Source: Burkholderiaceae bacterium
GTDB taxonomy: Bacteria > Pseudomonadota > Gammaproteobacteria > Burkholderiales > Burkholderiaceae_B
Length of the DNA stretch: 64,000 nt
NCBI GenBank assembly: GCA_004322135.1
Contig: SCSG01000049.1
Span: 62,001-126,000 of the forward strand
Direction of reading: 5' to 3'
Position numbers and translations under genes: made by a program. Of this stretch, positions 27,354 to 35,915 are shown piece by piece; within the stretch, counting starts at the first letter, position 1; each line of letters starts with the position of its first letter. The notes under the pieces were generated by a model. It had not been told where the DNA came from. It did not search any database and saw only the letters and a program-made list of their open reading frames with translations.

Positions 27354-28364
27354 ATGAGTGAATTGATTCTGTACACCAGCGACGACGGCCAAACCCGGCT
27401 TCACCTTCGGGTGGAGACTGAGACGATCTGGTTGAGTCAGCTGGAAATCGCCGAACTGTTTCAGACCACCAAGCAGAATGTCTCCCTGCATGCAAAAAAC
27501 ATACTTGAGGACAATGAGTTAGCCCCTGAGGCAACTGTCAAGGAATCCTTGACAGTTCAGTCTGAGGGTGGTCGGCAGGTCAAGCGGAGGATTACTTACT
27601 ACAACCTCGACCTGATCCTGGCCCTCGGTTACCGCGTGCGTTCGCCTCGTGGCGTGCAGTTCCGCCAGTGGGCCAGCACCCACCTCAAGGAGTTTTTGCG
27701 CAAGGGTTTCGTGATGGATGACGAGCGCCTGAAAAACCCCAGCGGCTGGGATTACTTCGATGAGCTGCTGGAACGCATTCGCGACATACGGGCCTCGGAG
27801 AAGCGCTTTTATCAGAAGGTTCGCGATCTATTCTCGCTCAGCTCTGACTACCAGGCTCGTGAGCGGGAAACTGCATTGTTCTTTGCCGAGGTACAGAACA
27901 AGCTGCTCTATGCCACCACCGCTCATACCGCCGCCGAGCTGATTCTGAAACGCTCCAATCCCAGCCAGCCCAATATGGCATTGACCAGTTGGAGTGGCTC
28001 TCGGGTGCGCAAACAGGATGTCATCGTCGCCAAAAACTACCTGACAGCTGATGAGATAGACACACTGAATAGGTTGGTGGTGATCTTCCTTGAGCAAGCC
28101 GAGTTGCGAATCAAGCAGCAAAAGGAACTGACCTTGGACTTCTGGCGTAACAACATCGACAGGATGCTGGCTTTCAACGACCAGGCCATCCTTGACGGTG
28201 CCGGCTCAGCCAGCCGCGAGAACATGGAAAAGATTGCTCGTGAGCGTTATGAGGTCTTCGATCAGCAGCGGCGTATTGCGGAAGCCAAGGCAGCGGATGC
28301 TACGGATTTGAAGGAAATCGAACAGCTGGAACAAGACCTTAAACACAAGGGTAAAAAGCACTGA
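27354..28364 (+). CDS. rhuM: RhuM-family protein of unknown function
   Basis: A 336-residue protein. The start MSELILYTSDDGQTRLHLR has GGGAACAGGGC just upstream. The N-terminal part ETIWLSQLEIAELFQTTKQN and YYNLDLILALGYRVRS is the RhuM (PF13310-type) core, which resembles phage Rha/Bro-like DNA-binding domains. The C-terminal half is helical and charged (ends KEIEQLEQDLKHKGKKH). RhuM was named from a Salmonella pathogenicity island, and its role is not known; homologues are often found beside restriction and toxin genes. Here it shares an operon with fic. A DNA-binding role is inference. Confidence 0.85.
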   Translation: MSELILYTSDDGQTRLHLRVETETIWLSQLEIAELFQTTKQNVSLHAKNILEDNELAPEATVKESLTVQSEGGRQVKRRITYYNLDLILALGYRVRSPRGVQFRQWASTHLKEFLRKGFVMDDERLKNPSGWDYFDELLERIRDIRASEKRFYQKVRDLFSLSSDYQARERETALFFAEVQNKLLYATTAHTAAELILKRSNPSQPNMALTSWSGSRVRKQDVIVAKNYLTADEIDTLNRLVVIFLEQAELRIKQQKELTLDFWRNNIDRMLAFNDQAILDGAGSASRENMEKIARERYEVFDQQRRIAEAKAADATDLKEIEQLEQDLKHKGKKH

Positions 28365-28416
28365 CAGGTAACGGCTCCACAAATTTATAGTAGATCATTA
28401 CAAGCATTGATCTCAG

Positions 28417-28465
28417 CTGTACCGAACTGTACCGCTGCACCATATTTCGGTACAGTACAGGTACA
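28417..28465. repeat. cluster of CTGTACCG repeats near attR
   Basis: CTGTACCG occurs at 28417-28424 and 28427-28434 and inverted (CGGTACAG) at 28448-28455, followed by overlapping GTACAGGTAC. Clusters like this near an attachment site can be arm sites for integrase or excisionase, or replication/regulator sites. It lies between rhuM and attR in a gene-free stretch. Confidence 0.55.
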
Positions 28466-28586
28466 CACACCAGTTCTTTCGGTTTTTACGAAATTACGCT
28501 AACCTGCTGATTTATAATAACATTTAACCTTATAAATCTACGCTCACTTTCACCCCGTTTCCCTACGAAAACGCCTTTACACGCCA

Positions 28587-28640
28587 ACTCAAAATCCCCC
28601 GCCGCAAGGCGTGCCGGTTCGATTCCGGCACCGGGCACCA
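28587..28640 (+). repeat. attR: displaced tRNA-Leu 3' end
   Basis: Direct copy of 22709-22762 with one mismatch (A at 28630), lacking the 5' half of a tRNA. It is the right boundary of the island and not a functional tRNA gene. Confidence 0.88.
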
Positions 28641-29012
28641 TCTTATAAATCAATGGGTTGTGTTGCGATCCCGTTGGTTTTGATGCAGTAAATGCGCGGC
28701 GCGCTCTTACATCGTATTGTAGAAACTCGGATGCTTCCTTTTGAAGACCAAACTCTTGAATTACATCCCAAGACCGACAAATTGGCGGTTGGCCAGGACC
28801 ATCTGGATAGGAGAATCTTATTTTGTGCCCTAACTGCATACAAGCCCTTCTTCTGCACGGTTCATAGGTCGCGGGTACCAGCCAGCACAATCGAAAACAC
28901 AGATTTCGTCATCTGGGCAGCCCCGGCGGACAAATTGAAATACATGAATAGCTACTGATCGCGTAAGGTGGTGTTATTCATATCAATAAAACTCGGCCGT
29001 TGATTCCGTTTT
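28641..29012. other. gene-free stretch right of the island
   Basis: About 370 bases between attR and a small membrane-protein gene. Open frames here lack ribosome sites and recognisable sequence. Nothing else was identified; it may be decayed DNA from an earlier insertion at the same tRNA. Confidence 0.35.
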
Positions 29013-29180
29013 TCAGCCAAAGAGTTCCTTCGCCTTGTTGAAGACGGCGTACAGGACGGCAAGAAAGCCGATGCCCATGAGCACCAGACCCGGGTTACGG
29101 TCGCGCAGGCCGAATCCTATAAAGCAAAGAATAATACCGACCACGGCTATTGCCAGCGGCCACATATTTCCAAAGAACAT
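29013..29180 (-). CDS. small (55-residue) membrane protein
   Basis: The frame starts MFFGNMWPLAIAVVGIILCF and continues with a charged turn (GLRDRNPGL) and a second hydrophobic segment VLMGIGFLAVLYAVF, ending in KAKELFG. Two membrane helices joined by a charged loop are a convincing protein pattern. The ribosome site is weak. No function is recognised. Confidence 0.5.
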   Translation of the reverse strand: MFFGNMWPLAIAVVGIILCFIGFGLRDRNPGLVLMGIGFLAVLYAVFNKAKELFG

Positions 29181-29384
29181 AGCTACTCACAATAGTTTAA
29201 AACGTCACTATAGCCGCTCTTGACAACGGCCGGTGCCATGCCAGATTCCCTTCAAAATAAATGGCGTCAAGACGCAGACCAAGGCCTGCTGAAAACGGAG
29301 GTCGCCGGACCATGCACGACCTATCATGGCGCATCGTGTGGCTTCGACGGTAAGATGACACGAGGCGAGTGATGCGCGGCGGCG

Positions 29385-29702
29385 GCGGTCAACGCATTCA
29401 CCGAGTCGCTGGCACTGGAACTTGCAGCGTTCAATATCCGTGTGCACCTGGTCGCGCCGGGTCGATCGCCCGAGACACGATTTGGCGACAGCGCAAGTGA
29501 CAATGCACGCGCAGAAGGATTCGACCATGCGGCCTATGCCGAACTCGGACAGCGCTTCATGGAACAGTTGACCGATACCTCGAGCCCACTGACGTATGCC
29601 AAGGACGTCGCAGAAGCTACGTGGCGCGCGGTGAATGATGCCGCAGCGCCGATGCGTATTCCCGCTGGCGAGGATGCCGTGGCTTTGGCTGAAGCTGCCT
29701 GA
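29385..29702 (+). pseudogene. C-terminal remnant of a short-chain dehydrogenase/reductase
   Basis: The reading frame AAVNAFTESLALELAAFNIR then VHLVAPGRSPETRFGD is the helix after the SDR active site and the following strand, and it runs on to a normal C-terminus ending at 29702. The upstream half with the cofactor-binding GxxxGxG and YxxxK motifs is missing, and the sequence just before 29385 is out of frame. No start codon with a ribosome site fits. It is a broken gene. Confidence 0.62.
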
Positions 29703-29930
29703 AGCGCGTCTGGACCAAACCACGCGTCTGATCCAAACCGAAGCCAGCAACGGCAGTGCCGACGGATTTTGGCCACGGCGCCGCCCCGGCGAAAACGTTT
29801 GGCAACATTTACCAACAGACGAGCGAGCTCTCCGGCAACTAGAATGAGACCGCGCAGGGCCGCTCCTGCGCACTGGTAGCAACGTCCTGCGGCTTGAACA
29901 CGCGTATCAATCCACTCCGGGAGAATCAGG

Positions 29931-30410
29931 ATGGCCAGCAAGAACACGATCTGCCTCTGGTACGACGGTGCCGCGTTGGACGCGGCGAATTTCTACGCCA
30001 AGACATTCCCCGACAGCGCCGTGGGGGCTATCCACCATGCTCCCGGCGACTACCCTGCGGGCAAACAGGGGGACGTATTGACGGTCGAGTTCACCGTAAT
30101 GGGCATCCCGTGCCTCGGCCTGAACGGCGGTCCGGTATTCCAGCACAACGAAGCGTTTTCATTCCAGGTAGCAACCGATGACCAGGCCGAAACGGACCGT
30201 CTGTGGGATGCCATTGTTGGAAACGGCGGTCAGGAGAGCGCATGCGGCTGGTGCAAGGACAAGTGGGGACTATCGTGGCAGATTACGCCGCGCTCCCTTA
30301 TTGCGGCGATTGCCGATCCTGATCGGGCCGCGGCCAAGCGCGTGTTCGACGCCATGATGGGGATGAGGAAAATCGACATTGCCGCGATAGAGGCCGCCCG
30401 GCGCGGCTGA
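29931..30410 (+). CDS. VOC-family (PhnB/glyoxalase-fold) protein
   Basis: A 159-residue protein starting MASKNTICLWYDGAALDAAN after GGGAGAATCAGG. GIPCLGLNGGPVFQHNEAFS and WQITPRSLIAAIADPDRAAA are characteristic of the PhnB/3-demethylubiquinone-like branch of the vicinal oxygen chelate superfamily. Such proteins bind a metal in a cleft formed by two beta-alpha-beta repeats; most have no known reaction. It faces the end of the leftward acyl-CoA dehydrogenase operon. Confidence 0.82.
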   Translation: MASKNTICLWYDGAALDAANFYAKTFPDSAVGAIHHAPGDYPAGKQGDVLTVEFTVMGIPCLGLNGGPVFQHNEAFSFQVATDDQAETDRLWDAIVGNGGQESACGWCKDKWGLSWQITPRSLIAAIADPDRAAAKRVFDAMMGMRKIDIAAIEAARRG

Positions 30411-30430
30411 CGGCCTGGCCGCTTCGAGCC

Positions 30431-31495
30431 TCACGCCGCACGCGTAAGCTGTGCAAAGCGCGCTATTTGCTGTGCCTGCCCGCCCAGGCGCGATGCGAAC
30501 GCCATGGCCTTTCGCAGATACAGTCCAATATCGTGTTCATCGGCGAACCCCATGGCGCCGTGGAACTGCACACATTCTTTGGTTACGTGCAATGCGGCGG
30601 CTGAAGCTTTGGCCTTGGCCGCCGCCACGGCGCGCGCGCGTGTCGGCGAGCGAAAGCATTCGGCCGCTTCGTGAACCATGGCGCGCGACGCCGCTACCTC
30701 CACATAGCAAGTTGCCGCCCGGTGCTGCAGGGCCTGGAAGGCCCCGATGGGCGTCCCGAACTGCGAGCGGATCTTCATGAAGTCAAGCGCCATTTGCAGC
30801 GCTTCATGCGTGAGGCCAACCAGGTATGCAGCATATCCAAGTCGCATGACGTCTGCCGCATGCTCGAAGGCGGCCTGCGCCTCCGGCCCCGACGCCACCA
30901 CGGCGGCATTATCCCACGCGCGGCGGCTGGCTACACAGGTTGTCAAGATGCTGCCATCGACGCAGCTCACTGTCGCCCACGATATGTCGCCGACGCCATG
31001 GTCAAGCTCTCGTACCGAGAACGTCACGCCGTCACCACAAGCAGCCAGGATTCGCGTGCCGTCGTAGCAATCCGCTATGTGGGAAAACCGCAATTCAGAA
31101 TCTGCCGAGCCGAGATTCGCCCCGGCAAAAGCGCATAACAGCTTGCCGGCAAGTAATTTCTCAAGCAGGCTGTCCGGACCAGTCTTCGCGCAGGCCGACA
31201 GAAAATTCGCCGCCGCCATGGCCTGGATGACAGGCTCGGGCAACAACACCCTCCCAAGGCTCTCAGCCAGCGCCACCGTCACTTGCGCGTCGAGCCCCGA
31301 TCCCCCAAGCTCCTCTGGAACCTGCATTCCCAACCATCCAAGCCTAACGACCTGTTGCCAGATGCGCCCGTCAAATTGTGGTGACCGGTCACGAAGGGTT
31401 CGGGCCCGTTGTACACCGCCGGAGCCACGTGCGAATTCCAGTGCACTGTCGGCAACGGACCGCTCTGTCTCCGATGCAAAAAAGGTATCGTTCAT
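30431..31495 (-). CDS. acyl-CoA dehydrogenase, short subunit
   Basis: A 354-residue acyl-CoA dehydrogenase-fold flavoprotein. FDGRIWQQVVRLGWLGMQVPEELGGSG is the N-terminal domain (GWLGMQVPEELGGSG shown at about residues 53-67), and QFGTPIGAFQALQHRAA and CVQFHGAMGFADEHDIGLYLRKA belong to the C-terminal FAD-binding helix bundle. It is shorter and more divergent than its neighbour and overlaps it by 4 bases. Pairs of unlike acyl-CoA dehydrogenase subunits of this kind form alpha2beta2 enzymes in steroid side-chain breakdown and similar pathways. Last gene of the leftward operon. Substrate unknown. Confidence 0.85.
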   Translation of the reverse strand: MNDTFFASETERSVADSALEFARGSGGVQRARTLRDRSPQFDGRIWQQVVRLGWLGMQVPEELGGSGLDAQVTVALAESLGRVLLPEPVIQAMAAANFLSACAKTGPDSLLEKLLAGKLLCAFAGANLGSADSELRFSHIADCYDGTRILAACGDGVTFSVRELDHGVGDISWATVSCVDGSILTTCVASRRAWDNAAVVASGPEAQAAFEHAADVMRLGYAAYLVGLTHEALQMALDFMKIRSQFGTPIGAFQALQHRAATCYVEVAASRAMVHEAAECFRSPTRARAVAAAKAKASAAALHVTKECVQFHGAMGFADEHDIGLYLRKAMAFASRLGGQAQQIARFAQLTRAA

Positions 31496-32643
31496 GCACT
31501 TCTCCGGCCCCTGGGCAATCCCAATACTTTGGTGGCAATAATGGTCCTCTGGATTTCGTTGGTGCCGCCGTAAATGGTCAGGCGCCGCGACTGCAGGAAC
31601 ATCTCGGAGTAATCAAGGTATCCGCACGACGTCAACACTGCATCGCGAATGGGTGCAGATTCGCCGGCGACCTCTTGCAGGGAATCCAGTATTTTCTGAA
31701 CCGTCTCTGTCGCCAGGACCTTGAGGTACGAGCTTTCAGGGCGATTGCCTGCCGCCTCGCGTTCCGCCACATTCAGAAAAGAGGCGATCAACGTTTCGGT
31801 TTCGATTTCCGCTTCTGCCAATAGGTGCTCGATGCGGCTGCTGCGTGGCAACGCCGCAGCGAAATGCCGCAGTCGTTCCAAAGCCTTCAACGCCAGCGCC
31901 GGTGCCCCAATTCGCAGCCGCTCTTCACTTAACAGCGCCGTGGCTACCTTCCAGCCTTGGTCGATTTCACCGACAATGTTTTCCATCGGGACCCGTACGG
32001 AGTCGAGAAATACTTCGCAGAATTCATCGTCTCCGGCAATGGTTCGAATGGGCCGCCGGCTGATCCCGGCAGTCTTCAAATCGATCAGCACGAAAGTGAT
32101 GCCCTGCTGCTTTCTTGTGCCATCGGATGTCCTGACCAACGCAAACATCCAGTCGGCATGATGCCCCCAGGTAGTCCAGATTTTGTGGCCGCTGATGACG
32201 AGCGAATCGCCATCGACGGTGGCACGCGTACACAGACTCGCAAGATCGGACCCGGCACCCGGCTCGGAATAGCCCTGGCACCAGATTTCATCGCCGGAAA
32301 GAATTTTCGACAGGAACCGCTTCTGTTGCAATGGCGTGCCGCATTTGATCAGGATCGGCCCGATATGGTTAAGGCCTTGTGTCGGAAAGTCCGGCGCGCC
32401 AGCGCGCGCCATCTCCTCCATGAGAATAACCTGTTGCGTGGGGGTCGCGCCCATGCCGCCACTTGCCACCGGCCAATGCGGCGCAACCCATCCCCGTGCC
32501 GCCAGCATCTTGTACCAGGACATGGCTTCATGGGGCGACGGCCGAAACGTCGCATAACGCAGCTTTTCAGGAATGTTCACGCGCATCCACTCTGCAACCT
32601 CAGCGCGAAAAGCAAGTTCTTCCGGGGTTTGCGGCCTTAACAC
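31492..32643 (-). CDS. acyl-CoA dehydrogenase, long subunit
   Basis: A 383-residue acyl-CoA dehydrogenase. Signatures include WCQGYSEPGAGSDLASL, ITFVLIDLKTAGISRRPI and the C-terminal YGGTNEIQRTIIATKVLG. At the usual catalytic YEGT position the Glu is replaced by Gly, so the base must come from elsewhere, as in some long- and branched-chain enzymes, or from the partner subunit. It overlaps the short subunit gene by ATGA-type coupling, pointing to a heteromeric enzyme. A 118-base gap separates it from the ligase gene upstream. Confidence 0.88.
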   Translation of the reverse strand: MLRPQTPEELAFRAEVAEWMRVNIPEKLRYATFRPSPHEAMSWYKMLAARGWVAPHWPVASGGMGATPTQQVILMEEMARAGAPDFPTQGLNHIGPILIKCGTPLQQKRFLSKILSGDEIWCQGYSEPGAGSDLASLCTRATVDGDSLVISGHKIWTTWGHHADWMFALVRTSDGTRKQQGITFVLIDLKTAGISRRPIRTIAGDDEFCEVFLDSVRVPMENIVGEIDQGWKVATALLSEERLRIGAPALALKALERLRHFAAALPRSSRIEHLLAEAEIETETLIASFLNVAEREAAGNRPESSYLKVLATETVQKILDSLQEVAGESAPIRDAVLTSCGYLDYSEMFLQSRRLTIYGGTNEIQRTIIATKVLGLPRGRRSA

Positions 32644-32761
32644 GGTATTCCGCTCCCCATGACACGACCGGCACAGCCAGGGATATCCACGCCAGGTAAG
32701 CGTACTCGTCCACTACCCCACCCCGCTCCGCCCCGGTGCCGAACCACCAATGGGTCCATCA

Positions 32762-34309
32762 TCAGGCCCCTTTCGTTGCCAGGTTATGCAATGCCGTCTT
32801 CCTGAGCTCGGTTTTCAACGTCTTCCCAAGCGAATTGCGCGGCAGCGTTTCAATGAAAAATACGTGCTTGGGCTTCTTGTAGCTGGCGATCCTTGACCGG
32901 CAGTGTTCAATGACCTCCTCAGCGCCAATGCTGCAGCCATCTCGAACCTTGATGAATGCAACCACCGCCTCGCCATACGTCTCGTCGGGCACACCCACCA
33001 CGGCGGCATCTGCAATGGCTGGGTGTTCAAACAAGGCTTGCTCGACTTCCTTTGTATAAATATTGAACCCGCCGCTCAACACCATATCTTTCTTGCGGTC
33101 CACCACATATAAGTAGCCCTGTTCGTCGAACCGTCCCATGTCGCCGGTGTGAATCCACCCATCGACAATTGTCCTGGCCGTTTCGGCGGGTAAATTGTAG
33201 TAACCGCGCATGGTCGTATAACGGCCTGGCATCCCGGAACGCGCCAGGACTTCGCCCACTTCACCGACCGGGACGTCGTTTCCCGAGTCATCCAGAAGTT
33301 TCACTTCCACCCCGGGAGTCGGACGCCCGACCGACGCGGCATGAGTAAATTGCTCTTCGTGCTTCAGCAGCGTGATGGAGCCAACCTCGGTCATGGCGAA
33401 GAAGGAATGCAGCTGAACTTTCGGCAGCAATTCGATCAGTGTCTTCTTCAACCCAACCGGAAATGCTTCCCCAGTCACGATGATGTGCCGCAGGCTCCGG
33501 CATCGATCCGTATGCGCCTTCATGGACGGCATCAGCATGCGCGCCACGGTGGGCACCATGCCCACCGCCGTGATCTTCTCGCGTTCAATCAGCGCCAGCG
33601 CGGCTTCGGGATCGAACCGCTCCATGACGACAACCGTCGTGCCCAGGCAAAGTGCATTCATCAGGCGCGCAAGGCCAGTACGGTGTGCCAATGGCGTCGT
33701 GACGAGAAAACAGTCGTTGCGGCCAATCCCCCAATCAATGGCATTCAGGAAATAGTGCTGGACGATGACGTTGGCCGAAGTAATGATCGCGCCCTTCGGC
33801 TTTCCGGTGGTACCCGAGGTATACAGAATCATGCAATCTTCGACGGAGACCGGCACGTCAGGCAGTTTCACCACGTCGTGCGTCAAGAGATTGCCGTAAG
33901 CCTCCTTGCCCGGCACAGGCTTGCCAACCACGTACCATTTTGGCCCTGATATATCGGCTGCGATGTCACGCAGACCATCCCACGCGTCGCTGTGAATGAA
34001 TAACGCAGCCGGCTGGCTGTTTTGAACGAAGTAGGCCAGCTCTTTCGCTGTCAGACGCGTATTGACCGGCACGACGATTGCACCCAGCATGAATGCTGCG
34101 AAAAGCACCTCCACGAACTCGACGCAGTTGGGCAAATAGACGAGGATGCGATCGCCCGGGCCCACCCCTTCTTTGTGCAAGCCACCCGCGATGGCAAACG
34201 CTGCCTGGTGCAGATCCCGGTAATTGACACGTCGGCTGCCGAACACAAGGGCTGTCGTGCCGGGCGTTTGCCCTGCGTACGACGCCAGAAGCGTATCCAA
34301 TCGCATCAA
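32762..34309 (-). CDS. acyl-CoA ligase (AMP-binding family)
   Basis: A 515-residue ANL-superfamily ligase that activates a carboxylic acid to its CoA thioester via an acyl-adenylate. The P-loop-like motif ILYTSGTTGKPKGAI, the A8 hinge region YLYVVDRKKDMVLSGGFNIY and the C-terminal catalytic lysine near PRNSLGKTLK are intact. It is placed upstream of two acyl-CoA dehydrogenases and next to thiolase and hydratase genes, so it should start the CoA-dependent breakdown of whatever the linked ABC importer brings in. The start overlaps the stop of the OB-fold gene. Confidence 0.9.
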   Translation of the reverse strand: MMRLDTLLASYAGQTPGTTALVFGSRRVNYRDLHQAAFAIAGGLHKEGVGPGDRILVYLPNCVEFVEVLFAAFMLGAIVVPVNTRLTAKELAYFVQNSQPAALFIHSDAWDGLRDIAADISGPKWYVVGKPVPGKEAYGNLLTHDVVKLPDVPVSVEDCMILYTSGTTGKPKGAIITSANVIVQHYFLNAIDWGIGRNDCFLVTTPLAHRTGLARLMNALCLGTTVVVMERFDPEAALALIEREKITAVGMVPTVARMLMPSMKAHTDRCRSLRHIIVTGEAFPVGLKKTLIELLPKVQLHSFFAMTEVGSITLLKHEEQFTHAASVGRPTPGVEVKLLDDSGNDVPVGEVGEVLARSGMPGRYTTMRGYYNLPAETARTIVDGWIHTGDMGRFDEQGYLYVVDRKKDMVLSGGFNIYTKEVEQALFEHPAIADAAVVGVPDETYGEAVVAFIKVRDGCSIGAEEVIEHCRSRIASYKKPKHVFFIETLPRNSLGKTLKTELRKTALHNLATKGA

Positions 34310-34737
34310 AGCTCCTGCTCAAGACGGAACGCGGGATACAGCTGATCCTTGGTCAATCGGTCCCATGCCAGGGTCACGCGTTTTCCGATGGCCAGATCTT
34401 CGGGCGCGCAATCAAGCACGTTCGCGATGATTCTGACCCCGACGTCCAGCTCGACCGTTGCGACACATAATGGCAACCGCCCTTCCAGGCCAGGGCCACG
34501 TATGCGCACCACCGTCGAGGCGTAGATCGTGCCCTTGCCCGACACCTCGCGCCACTCAAGCGTCTTGCGTCCTGTGTAAATACTGACGGGGCGAGGGTAG
34601 TACTGATACTTTTTCGCCTCGGTGCAATACTGGATGACCAGCTTTTTTTGCCGGACGCCATCCCAAAAAGGTTGTGTGTCGGTGAACACGCCGGCGCGCG
34701 GCACGACGCGGTCTGTCACTGTCTCTTCGTTCGTCAT
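34306..34737 (-). CDS. DUF35 OB-fold protein, thiolase partner with degenerate zinc ribbon
   Basis: A 143-residue protein of the Zn-ribbon/OB-fold (DUF35) family, which accompany SCP2-type thiolases and can form complexes with them. The N-terminal ribbon normally has four cysteines; here the segment QYCTEAKKYQYYPRP keeps only the first, so zinc is probably not bound. The OB fold (EWREVSGKGTIYASTVVRI and ending LEQEL) is complete. It lies one base after the thiolase gene and overlaps the ligase gene. Confidence 0.82.
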   Translation of the reverse strand: MTNEETVTDRVVPRAGVFTDTQPFWDGVRQKKLVIQYCTEAKKYQYYPRPVSIYTGRKTLEWREVSGKGTIYASTVVRIRGPGLEGRLPLCVATVELDVGVRIIANVLDCAPEDLAIGKRVTLAWDRLTKDQLYPAFRLEQEL

Positions 34738-34738
34738 C

Positions 34739-35905
34739 TCATGCCTCCAGGATCATGGCGGAACTGGTTCCCCAGTTTCTGGCATACGGCACCACGCCAA
34801 TGCCGGTAACCAGGGCGTTGCGTGGATCGGCCACCTGACGCGCACCACCCTCTCCAAACATCTGGCGCACCGCCTCCACCAGGTTAAGACCCCCTCCCGC
34901 TAGGCCAGGCTGGCCAGCCGAGATCTGGCCGCCGCCGGTATTCAGCGGGAGTTCCCCGGTATGCGACAGATCGGTACGCAGTATGTAATCCGACCCCTGC
35001 CCCTTCCCACAAAAGCCGAAGGCTTCAAGTTTCATCATGACGGCAATGGTGAAGTCATCGTAGGGATGGAACATGCGAATATCCGAGGGACGCAAGCCCG
35101 CCTTTTCCAGCACCGCCGGCCCGATCTTCGTGAACCCGGATTCAGTAATGTCCGGAACCGACTCGTTGCCCCGGTAATTGGAGATCTCCGCGTAGGCGAC
35201 CGGATAGACCGCCTTGCTTATGCCAAGCTTCTGCGCATTTTTTTCACTCGTCACAAGTACCGCATTCGCCCCATCGCAAAACATCACGCTATCGAGGATA
35301 CGCAGGGGATCGGCAATGATCCTCGACTCCATATACCCTTCCATGGTCAGCGGCTTCTTTAGCTTCTCGCAGGCATTGTCGTTAAGAAGCGCGTGGCCAC
35401 GTTGCGTTACCGCGATTTTTCCCAGGGCCTCCGGATTCAACCCATACTGGTGGATATAGCGGCTCATTAAAAGGCCAAACGTGGCCGGCGGTCCCTGCAC
35501 CCCAGGGGGATCCTGGAACTCCGAACGGAAAGCCCCGTAATTTGCGCGCCAATCGGTGCTGGGTGCATCGGCCGAAAGAACCAGCACCGTCTCACACAAG
35601 CCATCACGGATGGCCGACATCGCACGCGCCACACCACCGGTAGCCGAACACCCGCCCAGGCTGCTCGCATTCAACCAGGTCGGCACGATACCCAAGGCAT
35701 CTGCCATGTACACCGGAAAGAACGGGTTGGAGGCTTCGCTCAGCGCCGTGGTGACGGACAGGCCGTCGATCTTGTCCGCGGCGATTCCCGTACGCTCGAG
35801 GAGCTGCGCGTAGGCTTCTCCGGCAAGGTCATAGGCGCTGCGGCCCGTCTTGAAGCCGACTTTCGTTTCGGCATATCCGGCAATTACCATGTCTTTTCTT
35901 TTCAT
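34739..35905 (-). CDS. SCP2-type thiolase / acetyl-CoA acetyltransferase-like protein
   Basis: A 388-residue thiolase-fold enzyme. The start MKRKDMVIAGYAETKVG has GAGAGGAAG upstream; the frame further out to 36028 overlaps the hydratase gene and is rejected. The nucleophile cysteine lies in SLGGCSATGGVARAM, and NTGGGQISAGQPGLAGGG is the usual C-terminal active-site loop. With the adjacent DUF35 protein it resembles the thiolase/OB-fold pairs that cleave or condense bulky acyl-CoAs (for example in steroid side-chain degradation). The actual substrate is unknown. Confidence 0.87.
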   Translation of the reverse strand: MKRKDMVIAGYAETKVGFKTGRSAYDLAGEAYAQLLERTGIAADKIDGLSVTTALSEASNPFFPVYMADALGIVPTWLNASSLGGCSATGGVARAMSAIRDGLCETVLVLSADAPSTDWRANYGAFRSEFQDPPGVQGPPATFGLLMSRYIHQYGLNPEALGKIAVTQRGHALLNDNACEKLKKPLTMEGYMESRIIADPLRILDSVMFCDGANAVLVTSEKNAQKLGISKAVYPVAYAEISNYRGNESVPDITESGFTKIGPAVLEKAGLRPSDIRMFHPYDDFTIAVMMKLEAFGFCGKGQGSDYILRTDLSHTGELPLNTGGGQISAGQPGLAGGGLNLVEAVRQMFGEGGARQVADPRNALVTGIGVVPYARNWGTSSAMILEA

Positions 35906-35915
35906 CATCTTCCTC

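Larger units (their letters stand above)
22709..28640. mobile_element. tRNA-Leu-integrated genomic island with AbiE and Fic-RhuM modules
   Basis: A 5.9-kb segment bounded by a 54-bp direct repeat of the tRNA-Leu 3' end (53 of 54 identical). Content: IS66 TnpA remnant, MobF relaxase remnant, AlpA-like regulator, small HTH-like protein, abiEi-abiEii, fic-rhuM. No integrase gene is present, so the element is either a deletion derivative or was integrated and moved by an enzyme supplied in trans. Mobile-element debris at the left end and long AT-rich gaps distinguish it from the flanking chromosome. Confidence 0.85.

Noticed and set aside
28587-28640. Possible second tRNA-Leu gene
   Set aside because: Only the 3' 54 bases are present; the 5' half with acceptor strand, D arm and anticodon stem is missing.
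28486-28890. Minus-strand 134-residue frame over attR containing GAGIEPARLAAGDFEL
   Set aside because: It is the reverse translation of the duplicated tRNA-Leu end; no ribosome site or real domain.
28692-28958. 88-residue plus-strand frame right of attR
   Set aside because: No ribosome site, no recognisable domain, and irregular composition.
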